Shown one piece after another: positions 26,399-33,845 of a DNA stretch of 64,000 nt. The stretch lies in assembly GCA_964505195.1 (NCBI GenBank), contig CAZDGV010000001.1:124001-188000 (forward strand), written 5' to 3'. Made by a program: the position numbers and the translations under genes. The number at the start of each line of letters is the position of its first letter. Positions within the stretch are counted from its first letter, which is position 1. The notes below the pieces were generated by a model. The model searched no databases. It was not told the origin of the DNA and saw only the letters and a list, made by a program, of their open reading frames with translations. This stretch comes from CAZDGV01 sp964505195. Its GTDB lineage: Bacteria > Bacteroidota > Bacteroidia > Chitinophagales > Chitinophagaceae.

Positions 26399-27262
26399 AT
26401 GAAAGGTATTATTCTGGCCGGAGGTTCCGGTACACGCCTGCACCCTATCACCTATGCCATCAGCAAGCAGATCATGCCCATTTACGATAAACCCATGATC
26501 TACTACCCGCTTTCCATTCTTATGATGGCGGGCATTCGCGAAATATTGATCATCTCTACCCCACACGATCTGCCGCATTTTAAAAGATTATTCGGCGATG
26601 GTTCAAAAATTGGTGTTGAGTTTACCTATGCCGAACAGGCAGTTCCGAACGGACTGGCACAGGCTTTTGTTATTGGTGCTTCTTTCATCGGTAACGACAA
26701 AGTAGCATTGGTACTGGGCGATAATATCTTTTACGGATCCGGACTAGAGCAGCTGCTCATGAGCAATACCGATCCCGATGGTGGCATTATTTATGCCTAC
26801 CATGTAAGCGATCCGGAAAGATATGGTGTGGTAGAATTTAATGAGGACATGAAAGCAATTTCTATTGAAGAAAAGCCTAGTGCACCCAAAAGCAGCTATG
26901 CTGTACCAGGACTTTATTTTTACGATAACGAAGTGGTTCGCATTGCCCGCGATTTACAACCCAGTCCGCGAGGAGAATATGAAATCACGGATGTAAACAA
27001 AGTATATCTGCAACAAGGGAAATTAAAAGTGTCCATTCTCGACCGCGGCACTGCCTGGCTCGATACCGGCACTTTCGACAGCCTCATGCAGGCCTCACAA
27101 TTTGTGCAAGTAATTGAACAGCGACAGGGCATTAAGATTGCTTGTATCGAAGAAATTGCCTATAAAAAAGGATTCATCAACAAAGCACAGCTAATTGAAA
27201 CCGCACAGCCACTGCTGAAAAGCGGCTATGGACAATACCTGATGGAAATTGCTGCCGGCTAA
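26399..27262 (+). CDS. rfbA: Glucose-1-phosphate thymidylyltransferase
   Basis: 287 residues, matching RmlA length. The nucleotide-binding start [20 protein letters not shown], the KPMIYYPL strand, the LGDNIFYG metal site, YGVVEF, EEKP and [14 protein letters not shown] are all present. It makes dTDP-glucose from glucose-1-phosphate and dTTP, the first step towards dTDP-rhamnose and related surface sugars. The reading frame is open far into the Pit gene, but the promoter at 26376 and the conserved N-terminus fix the ATG at 26399. No rfbB, rfbC or rfbD is in the window; galE follows after 38 bp. Confidence 0.96.
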   Translation: MKGIILAGGSGTRLHPITYAISKQIMPIYDKPMIYYPLSILMMAGIREILIISTPHDLPHFKRLFGDGSKIGVEFTYAEQAVPNGLAQAFVIGASFIGNDKVALVLGDNIFYGSGLEQLLMSNTDPDGGIIYAYHVSDPERYGVVEFNEDMKAISIEEKPSAPKSSYAVPGLYFYDNEVVRIARDLQPSPRGEYEITDVNKVYLQQGKLKVSILDRGTAWLDTGTFDSLMQASQFVQVIEQRQGIKIACIEEIAYKKGFINKAQLIETAQPLLKSGYGQYLMEIAAG

Positions 27263-27300
27263 ATGGAGCAAAAAAGAATTGCTGAAGAAATGCACATGCT

Positions 27301-28356
27301 ATGAAAAAGATTTTGGTTACCGGCGGATGTGGTTATATCGGATCACACACCATTGCAGACCTACAAATGCATGGCTATGAAGCCATCTCGCTCGATAATA
27401 ATGCTCGTTCTTCTGATACTATGTTGGAGGGAGTTACCCGCATTACCGGCAAGCCGGTAAAAAATTATCGTGTCGACCTTTGCAATTTCGATGAAACCTG
27501 TGCCGTATTTCAGGAAAACAGAGATATCGTTGGCATCATTCATTTTGCTGCATATAAAGCAGTGGGGGAAAGCGTTGAGAAACCACTGCTCTATTTTGAA
27601 AACAACTTGATGTCACTCATCAATTTGTTGAAGTGCGCGGAGCAGTTTAACATACCGCATTTTGTTTTTTCTTCATCGTGCACCGTTTATGGCAATCCCG
27701 ATGTTATCCCCGTAACGGAAGAAACCCCACCCAAGCCGGCTGAAAGTCCGTACGGCTATACTAAGCAAATGGGCGAACAAATTGTAAGTGAAACAGTAAA
27801 AAGCACCGGCATACATTCCATTTTATTGCGCTATTTCAATCCGGCCGGCGCGCACCCCAGCAGCGAAATTGGCGAAATGCCCATTGGCAAACCACAGAAC
27901 CTGGTACCTGTGATTACGCAAACTGCAATTGGAAAAATTCCTGCGATGCAGGTGCATGGCAACGATTATCCCACGCGCGATGGCAGCTGCATGCGCGATT
28001 TTATTCATGTGTGCGATCTGGCACATGCGCATACCCTTGCACTAGACTATTTAATAGAAAAAAGAAATATCTCGCGCTGCGAAGTATTTAACCTCGGCAC
28101 AGGCAATGGCATTACCGTGCTAGAAGCCATCCAGGCATTTGAAAAAGTTAGTGGCGTTCGCTTGCCATACAGCATCGGACCGCGCCGTCCCGGTGATGTT
28201 ATTGCCATATATGCCAATAACGATAAGGCAAAAACTTATCTAGGATGGGAGCCGCAATTCGATCTGGAAGCAATGATGAAAACTGCCTGGGATTGGGAAC
28301 AAAGACTGAAGAAAGACAGCAGCCTGTTTACCAGTCAGGAACCCAGCTTGAATTAA
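27301..28356 (+). CDS. galE: UDP-glucose 4-epimerase
   Basis: 351 residues. NAD-binding VTGGCGYIGSHT is at the N-terminus. The substrate region SSSCTVYGNP supplies the catalytic Ser, and YGYTKQMGE supplies the Tyr-x-x-x-Lys pair. RYFNPAGAHPSSEIGE and RPGDV are typical GalE elements. It interconverts UDP-glucose and UDP-galactose for glycan synthesis. It is likely co-transcribed with rfbA, together forming a small nucleotide-sugar operon. Confidence 0.95.
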   Translation: MKKILVTGGCGYIGSHTIADLQMHGYEAISLDNNARSSDTMLEGVTRITGKPVKNYRVDLCNFDETCAVFQENRDIVGIIHFAAYKAVGESVEKPLLYFENNLMSLINLLKCAEQFNIPHFVFSSSCTVYGNPDVIPVTEETPPKPAESPYGYTKQMGEQIVSETVKSTGIHSILLRYFNPAGAHPSSEIGEMPIGKPQNLVPVITQTAIGKIPAMQVHGNDYPTRDGSCMRDFIHVCDLAHAHTLALDYLIEKRNISRCEVFNLGTGNGITVLEAIQAFEKVSGVRLPYSIGPRRPGDVIAIYANNDKAKTYLGWEPQFDLEAMMKTAWDWEQRLKKDSSLFTSQEPSLN

Positions 28357-28439
28357 AAATCAATACCATCATTTTGATAGCAGAATCAACGCTTTGCCTT
28401 TTCTTTGCAACGAATTGATAAAGCTGCAAAACCCTTATT

Positions 28440-29396
28440 ATGTTAAAAGCAATTCAGGTATCAGGCAATAAAGACACACGCAGTGGTTTTGGTGATGGTA
28501 TCGTAGAAGCCGCCCGTAAAAATCCGAACATCGTTGCACTCACCGCCGATTTGGCCGGCTCGCTGAAACTCAACCAGTTTATGAAAGAGTTTCCCGAGCG
28601 CTTTATTCAGTGTGGCATTGCCGAAGCCAACATGATGGGCATTGCAGCCGGACTCACCATCGGTGGCAAAATTCCTTATACCACCACTTTTGCCAATTTT
28701 AGTACAGGCAGGGTATACGATCAAATTCGGCAATCCATTGCCTATAGCGAAAAGAATGTAAAAATCTGCGCATCGCATGCCGGCTTAACGTTGGGGGAAG
28801 ATGGCGCTACACATCAGATACTGGAAGATATTGGCATGATGAAAATGCTTCCGGGGATGACCGTTATTGTTCCTTGCGATTACCAGCAAACCAAACAGGC
28901 TACCATGGCAATTGCGGAGTATCAGGGTCCGGTTTATCTGCGCTTCGGCAGACCGGTATGGCCTATTTTCATCAAAGCAGAAGATCCCTTTGTGATTGGC
29001 AAAGCACAAATCCTCTCCGCAGGAAAAGATGTGACCCTCTTTGCCTGCGGACATCTGGTATGGAATGCCGTACAGGCAGGTATAGCGCTGGAGGAAAAAG
29101 GTTACAGCGTAGAAGTAATCAACATTCATACCATTAAACCGCTTGATACAGAAGCAGTTGTTCGTTCGCTTCAAAAGACGCGCTGCGCAGTAACCTGTGA
29201 AGAGCATAATATATTGGGTGGCTTGGGCGACAGCATCGCACAGGTAGCAGCACGCAACTGCCCTACCCCCATAGAATACGTTGGCGTGAAAGACAGCTTC
29301 GGAGAAAGCGGAAAGCCGGCAGAACTGCTTAAGAAATACGGACTGGACGTACCGGATATCATTGCTGCGGCAGAAAAGGCAATGGCCCGCAAATGA
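28440..29396 (+). CDS. Transketolase C-terminal subunit (split transketolase)
   Basis: 318 residues, covering only the pyrimidine-binding and C-terminal domains of transketolase. Visible elements are ALTADLAGS, RFIQCGIAEANMMGIAAGL with the TPP-activating Glu, the HAGLTLGEDGATHQ loop and the C-terminal IKPLDTEAV / CEEHNILGGLGD. The TPP/Mg-binding N-terminal half is a separate gene in split systems and is not adjacent here; galE is upstream and an ECF sigma factor downstream. The pair would act in the pentose phosphate pathway. A terminator follows at 29418-29444. Confidence 0.9.
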   Translation: MLKAIQVSGNKDTRSGFGDGIVEAARKNPNIVALTADLAGSLKLNQFMKEFPERFIQCGIAEANMMGIAAGLTIGGKIPYTTTFANFSTGRVYDQIRQSIAYSEKNVKICASHAGLTLGEDGATHQILEDIGMMKMLPGMTVIVPCDYQQTKQATMAIAEYQGPVYLRFGRPVWPIFIKAEDPFVIGKAQILSAGKDVTLFACGHLVWNAVQAGIALEEKGYSVEVINIHTIKPLDTEAVVRSLQKTRCAVTCEEHNILGGLGDSIAQVAARNCPTPIEYVGVKDSFGESGKPAELLKKYGLDVPDIIAAAEKAMARK

Positions 29397-29417
29397 GCTT
29401 TTAAACTTTCCCTTGTT

Positions 29418-29444
29418 AAACCCATCCAAGTGATGGGTTTTTTT
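29418..29444 (+). terminator. Intrinsic terminator after the transketolase subunit gene
   Basis: 9-bp stem (29418-29426 with 29432-29440), 5-nt loop, U-rich 3' side running to 29444. Confidence 0.88.
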
Positions 29445-29477
29445 ATATCATTATACTTATTGGAACCGCTACCCAAT

Positions 29478-30026
29478 ATGGCAGAAACCGAAGACAAAGT
29501 ATTGCTCGAACAATTTCGCGATCCTGCAACACGCGAAGAAGCATTTACAGTGCTGATGCGCAAGTATCAGGAACGGCTTTATTGGCATATCCGCCGCTTG
29601 GTAGTACAACACGAAGACGCCAACGATGTGTTGCAAAATATGTTTATCAAGGTTTGGAAATCGCTTGAAAATTTTCGGGAAGACAGTCAGCTGTATACCT
29701 GGCTCTATCGTATTGCTACCAATGAAAGTTTAAGCCTACTTGAGCAGCGAAAAAAAAGAAATACCCTTTCTCTGGATGGAACGGAAAATGATATGACCAC
29801 ATTGGTAAAGGCCGATCCTGATTTTGACTTCAACAAACTGGAATGGAAACTTCAGCTGGCCATTCAACAGCTTCCTGAAAAACAGCGGGTTGTTTTCAAT
29901 TTGCGCTATTACGATGAAATGCCCTACCAGGAAATGAGCCGGCTACTCGACACCAGCGAAGGTGCACTCAAGGCAAGCTACCACCATGCCGTAAAAAAAA
30001 TTGAGGATTTTATTCTCAACCATTAA
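29478..30026 (+). CDS. ECF-type RNA polymerase sigma factor
   Basis: 182 residues. Region 2 (about 25-95) includes EDANDVLQNMFIKVWKSLENFR and TWLYRIATNESLSLL. Region 4 (about 125-180) has LPEKQRVVFNLRYYDEMPYQEMSRLL followed by the helix-turn-helix SEGALKASYHHAVKK. ATG at 29478 is chosen, since the extension above it runs into the preceding terminator. The next two genes are a one-TM protein with anti-sigma features and a Spy-like periplasmic protein, so this is probably an envelope-stress unit. Confidence 0.92.
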   Translation: MAETEDKVLLEQFRDPATREEAFTVLMRKYQERLYWHIRRLVVQHEDANDVLQNMFIKVWKSLENFREDSQLYTWLYRIATNESLSLLEQRKKRNTLSLDGTENDMTTLVKADPDFDFNKLEWKLQLAIQQLPEKQRVVFNLRYYDEMPYQEMSRLLDTSEGALKASYHHAVKKIEDFILNH

Positions 30027-30057
30027 ACCTGCTGCTTTTTCAAACATCTATGTTACG

Positions 30058-30687
30058 ATGCTCAGAAACCACGATACGGCAAATGAACTGAAAACACTGG
30101 GAAGCAGGCATTCTGCAACCATCCCTGAAACACCTTACAAAATCCCGTCGGGCTATTTTGAAAATTTGCCCCTTCAGGTACTACAACGAATTCATTCGGA
30201 AGAAGCAAAGGACGAACTGAAAGCCATCTCTCCTATGCTTGCAGCAGCCGATAAAACAAATGTTTATCGCGTGCCTGATCATTACTTTGAGCAGCGGCAT
30301 CCCTTTCAGGTTCGCAAATCCACAAGCTCGGTTTTACGGTTTTTACCCAAAAGAAAAACACTGCAATATGCAATGGCAGCAGCCATATTCACCGCCATTG
30401 GCTTCATTGCTTTTTTCCTGGCAAATTCCAAAAAAAATATAACCGGGCATATAGCTGCAGGCCTTAGTATTAAAACTGAAGCTGTCTTTAACCAGGAGCT
30501 TGCCATGCTAAGTGAAGCCGAGATTTATAATTACCTGATCAATACAGGTGATATGACGGACATAGAAACGATCGCCAGCTGGGTTGACCCCAATACACTT
30601 CCTGCGGAAACAGATTATATGGATGCCCGTTTCATGGAAAATTATTTTCAAGAAATTGATAAAACAACAAAACAAAACAATCTATAA
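30058..30687 (+). CDS. Single-pass membrane protein, probable anti-sigma partner
   Basis: 209 residues with one membrane helix at about 103-122. The cytoplasmic N-terminus has two copies of a short motif, PYKIPSGYFENLP (26-38) and VYRVPDHYFEQ (69-79), which I know from Bacteroidota proteins encoded next to ECF sigma factors. The periplasmic C-terminus (123-209) is acidic and unrecognised. It starts 31 bp after the sigma gene. I infer that it holds the sigma factor at the membrane; no zinc-binding anti-sigma motif is visible. ATG 30058 is preferred to an upstream in-frame TTG inside the sigma gene. Confidence 0.72.
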   Translation: MLRNHDTANELKTLGSRHSATIPETPYKIPSGYFENLPLQVLQRIHSEEAKDELKAISPMLAAADKTNVYRVPDHYFEQRHPFQVRKSTSSVLRFLPKRKTLQYAMAAAIFTAIGFIAFFLANSKKNITGHIAAGLSIKTEAVFNQELAMLSEAEIYNYLINTGDMTDIETIASWVDPNTLPAETDYMDARFMENYFQEIDKTTKQNNL

Positions 30688-30704
30688 ATCCAAAAACAGA
30701 AATC

Positions 30705-31133
30705 ATGAAAAAGATCATTTTACAATGTATGATGCTGATGTTAGCAACACCGCTTCTTTCAAAAGCACAACCCCCGGCAAACGACCCACGTCATCAGGAA
30801 AGAGTAGAAGCACTTGAAATTGCCTTGATCAGTCGCAAGCTTGCACTCACACCCGATGAGGCGCAGAAATTTTGGCCGATTTATAACGAATACAAGCGTG
30901 ATCTTCGTCAGATAATGGTTGCGCAGCGCAACAACCCTGACCGCGATATGATTGATACGGAACAGAAAATGGTAGATGTGCGCAAGAAGTACAAGGACCG
31001 TTTTGTGGGCTGCATTGGTCAACCGCGCATGAATAGATTGTTTAGTGCTGAACGCGAATTCCGTGGCGTTTTAATACAACAGTTGAAGAACCGTCCGCAA
31101 CAAAGACCCATGATGCGCCGCGGTGGACGGTAA
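30705..31133 (+). CDS. Spy/CpxP-like periplasmic protein
   Basis: 142 residues with a signal peptide (about 1-22, LLSKAQ). The mature part is helical and basic, with LALTPDEAQKFWPIYNEYKRD, the pattern of Bacteroidota Spy/CpxP-like sensors of misfolded protein or metals, and an Arg/Gln/Met-rich tail. It is the third gene of the sigma operon and may be its regulated output or its stress sensor. A terminator follows at 31194-31225. The rest of the gap to 31390 holds no gene I can support. Confidence 0.75.
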   Translation: MKKIILQCMMLMLATPLLSKAQPPANDPRHQERVEALEIALISRKLALTPDEAQKFWPIYNEYKRDLRQIMVAQRNNPDRDMIDTEQKMVDVRKKYKDRFVGCIGQPRMNRLFSAEREFRGVLIQQLKNRPQQRPMMRRGGR

Positions 31134-31193
31134 TGGTTTGCATGCTGAAATGCATTAAATTTATTCCAAGGTGTTTTTCATAGATTAGCAACG

Positions 31194-31225
31194 GCCAACT
31201 CTGTCTAGGGTTGGCTTATTTTTTT
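31194..31225 (+). terminator. Intrinsic terminator after the sigma operon
   Basis: 6-bp stem GCCAAC/GTTGGC (31194-31199 and 31210-31215), 10-nt loop, followed by a U-rich tract with seven U in a row. Confidence 0.75.
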
Positions 31226-31389
31226 GCTTAGAACGCAATGAAAATCAAAGAGATCGATACTCGAAAAGAAGTAATGCATAGCTACACCATTAACGCATGC
31301 TGAAGAAAGGAGCATGCCATCCAAAATGAGGTAGGATTTTGAAGAGAAGAGAGGCTTTCTTTTTTTGGTGAAAAAAGACAAATAAATCC

Positions 31390-32133
31390 TCAGAATCTGA
31401 AAACAGGAGTGCGGATATCGTGATAAAAAAGGAAGGTCCACTTTTCCTCTTCGCCCCGCTGCCACCATTTTTTACGCAAGTCGGCAGCCATGCGTCCGTC
31501 GAAATCGTATTTGGCGGATATCCTGGTTTTCATCTGCATCAGTTGTGGCGCTACATCGCCTCCAAAGAAAACAGTCTGTCCCTGATCGGTTATTTTAAAC
31601 ACCTGATGCCAGGGACTGTGAGCTCCCGTCCATGCATAATGGATATAGCCGTCAATTGTTCCGCTGCTCTCTACCAGCATAAGCTGCTTACTATTTTCAA
31701 GCAAACGCACATCATCGGCGCGATATGATTTAGATAGACCGCTCAGTGCAATTTCAAATTCTTGTTTATTCACTACATAAGTCGCCTGCGGAAAGCTGAG
31801 TACCCGCTGCTGCGTTGCTTTATCGATAGATGCAATACCTCCTGCATGATCGCGGTGAAGATGTGATAACAACACTTTTGTAACATCGCCGGGCTTGATA
31901 CCATGGCGAAGTAAATTGGCGTGCAACTGGAGGGTGCCATCGGGTTCAGAAAAACCTAGGCCGGTATCGAATACCAGGACATCTTGAGCCGTAACCATGG
32001 CAAAAGGCTGCACTTCTACCAATAAGCTGCCTGGCGGACGATCCTGAATGGCATCGGTTTGAGGATGGAAAGGAACAAATTCCTTGGTGCGGTCAACGGT
32101 AAAACTACCTTCTGAGAGCGGATAGACGTTCAT
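31390..32133 (-). CDS. MBL-fold metallo-hydrolase
   Basis: 247 residues. The dinuclear metal motif SHLHRDHAGG (H-x-H-x-D-H), an Asp-containing LVFDTGLGFSE strand, a third His in WTGAHSPWHQ and the bridging Asp in FFGGDVAP are all present. It belongs to the metallo-beta-lactamase superfamily, probably the lactonase/quorum-quenching-like subgroup by length and motif order. Substrate not determinable. It starts 19 bp after the small protein gene at 32153 and is likely in one operon with it. Confidence 0.88.
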   Translation of the reverse strand: MNVYPLSEGSFTVDRTKEFVPFHPQTDAIQDRPPGSLLVEVQPFAMVTAQDVLVFDTGLGFSEPDGTLQLHANLLRHGIKPGDVTKVLLSHLHRDHAGGIASIDKATQQRVLSFPQATYVVNKQEFEIALSGLSKSYRADDVRLLENSKQLMLVESSGTIDGYIHYAWTGAHSPWHQVFKITDQGQTVFFGGDVAPQLMQMKTRISAKYDFDGRMAADLRKKWWQRGEEEKWTFLFYHDIRTPVFRF

Positions 32134-32152
32134 GGCACAAAAATCCGACTTA

Positions 32153-32446
32153 TTAATTTAAAATCAACCTAGGTGCCCCAATCATTGAGTCAAAAATGAA
32201 TAATTCTTCGGCTTCATACCGAATAAACGACCTTAAGGGAAAGCGTTCTATGATTTCGCAGGCATCTGCCATACTTTCAGCATTCAATACGATCCACCCC
32301 TTACTACGATCGCGGTTTACAGAATAGGTAACAATCACCTCCTCATCCATGAGCCGGTTAATATGCCTGCGATGCGCAGGAATACATGCCCAAAAATCAT
32401 CATTGAGCTGTACAGGCAGGTGGAATGTGAAGAGAAACTTTTGCAT
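32153..32446 (-). CDS. Small alpha-beta barrel protein, muconolactone isomerase/YCII-like
   Basis: 97 residues. The pattern is beta (KFLFTFHLP), helix (ACIPAHRRHINRLMDE), beta (VIVTYSVNRD), beta (KGWIVLNAE), helix (SMADACEIIERF) and terminal strands. This is the ferredoxin-like dimeric fold of muconolactone delta-isomerase and YCII proteins. The function is unknown. ATG at 32446 is chosen because a promoter box (32462-32469) lies 15 nt upstream and longer forms run through it. It is probably translated with the MBL hydrolase that follows. Confidence 0.72.
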   Translation of the reverse strand: MQKFLFTFHLPVQLNDDFWACIPAHRRHINRLMDEEVIVTYSVNRDRSKGWIVLNAESMADACEIIERFPLRSFIRYEAEELFIFDSMIGAPRLILN

Positions 32447-32461
32447 GAGGAGGGGGAGATG

Positions 32462-32469
32462 CAAAAATA
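32462..32469 (-). promoter_or_regulatory. -7 promoter element of the YCII-like/MBL operon
   Basis: TATTTTTG on the minus strand, 15 nt before the ATG at 32446. Confidence 0.65.
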
Positions 32470-32498
32470 GAACAATCCCGCTACGAAATAGTTCGCGC

Positions 32499-33845
32499 TC
32501 AGCGCAACACCATTTGCCTGTCAGCATCCAACCGTACCATAATGAATATAAGAATGGTGAAGGTTACCAACGAAGAGCCCCCGTAACTGAGCAAGGGAAG
32601 GGTGATACCAATCACCGGCATCAAGCCGATGGTCATACATATATTGATGAATACATGGAAAAACAAAATGGAAGCCACACTGTAGGCGTATACCCTCGAA
32701 AATACACTTCGCTGCCGCTCGGCAATGGTAATAATGCGCATCAGCAACAGAAAATAAAGAGCAAGTAGCAGCAGACTGCCCCATGTTCCATAGCTTTCAG
32801 CGATGGCAGTAAAAATAAAGTCGGTATGTTGTTCGGGAACAAAATCGCCTTGCGTGGTAATGCCTTTCAAAAACCCTTTGCCTAATAACCCACCTGAGCC
32901 AATGGCAATTTTCGACTGCTTTACATTATAGTTACGATCTTTTTTCCGACCCACCTGCATTTCCTTTTCGAGTGCTGCCTTGCGCACGGGATCGCGGGGC
33001 TCGTACTCCTTTCCAAACATACCCAAGATGCGTTCCACCTGATAAGGCTTAAAAACTTTATCGAACATAAACGGCAAGGCAAACCGCTGAATGCCCACGC
33101 TGATAAACCAAATTGAAGCAATGAGCAGGAGAATGCTTTTGTTCTTTTTGATTACCCTACGCATTGCATAAGCAGTGATCACCGCAGCGATGCTCAGCGT
33201 AATGGCAAGCACATTCGATTCAATTACAATTGCGGCTACAAATAAAGCCACTGTAGAAAATCCGATGATGAGATAATTCGATGGAAGACCTTCACGATAC
33301 ATCACCAAAAAAAACGACAAATAAACGAGTGCGAGTCCGAGTTCCTTTTGTGCAATGGAAAGCAATGCAGGTAAAAGTGTGAGGGCAAAGGCAATCAGGT
33401 GTGAACGGAAAAGGCGAAACTCCGTTTCGGGCCTGCTTACATACTTTGCAAGTGCCAGCGAAGTAAATACTTTACAGAGTTCAGCGGGCTGAAGATTGAA
33501 TCCACCGCCGAGCGCAATCCAGGATCTGGATCCGCTGATATCTTTACCAATCACGAATGTGAGCAACATGAGCAAGATGCCGAGCAAATAAAGCAGATTG
33601 GCTGTTGCAGTAAAAAACTTGCTGTCGGTCAGCAAAATGAAAACCGCCACCACACTGCTCACGCCGATGAATAAAAACTGCTTGGAATAATTTTTTTTGA
33701 AATCCAGCATCGATTGAAATAAAGGATCACCGCTTCTGTACTCTACCGAAAAAATGGCGATGAGTCCAATAAATACCAACGCAGCGTAGAGCCAAACCAC
33801 GCCGGTATCAATTCCCTTAGATATGTTGGCCTCACGCTGATTCAT
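32499..33845 (-). CDS. rodA: Rod shape-determining protein RodA (SEDS glycosyltransferase)
   Basis: 448 residues with about ten membrane helices. SEDS hallmarks are present: GSRSWIALGGGFNLQPAELCK with the catalytic-loop region, QKELGLALVY (usually QPDLG), and the end VIGITLPLLSYGGSSLVT. It polymerises lipid II for side-wall peptidoglycan together with PBP2. A soluble insertion of about 70 residues (KEYEPRDPVRKAALEKEM) between helices is longer than in E. coli. ATG at 33845 overlaps the mrdA end by 14 bp, so the two are coupled. Confidence 0.95.
   Translation of the reverse strand: MNQREANISKGIDTGVVWLYAALVFIGLIAIFSVEYRSGDPLFQSMLDFKKNYSKQFLFIGVSSVVAVFILLTDSKFFTATANLLYLLGILLMLLTFVIGKDISGSRSWIALGGGFNLQPAELCKVFTSLALAKYVSRPETEFRLFRSHLIAFALTLLPALLSIAQKELGLALVYLSFFLVMYREGLPSNYLIIGFSTVALFVAAIVIESNVLAITLSIAAVITAYAMRRVIKKNKSILLLIASIWFISVGIQRFALPFMFDKVFKPYQVERILGMFGKEYEPRDPVRKAALEKEMQVGRKKDRNYNVKQSKIAIGSGGLLGKGFLKGITTQGDFVPEQHTDFIFTAIAESYGTWGSLLLLALYFLLLMRIITIAERQRSVFSRVYAYSVASILFFHVFINICMTIGLMPVIGITLPLLSYGGSSLVTFTILIFIMVRLDADRQMVLR

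Noticed and set aside
28785..29429. 214-codon minus-strand frame over the transketolase gene
   Set aside because: Shadow frame with aromatic/Cys-rich composition and no motif.
31205..31468. Small minus-strand frame in the gap after the Spy-like gene
   Set aside because: Overlaps the MBL gene end in another frame, no start signal, no recognisable protein.
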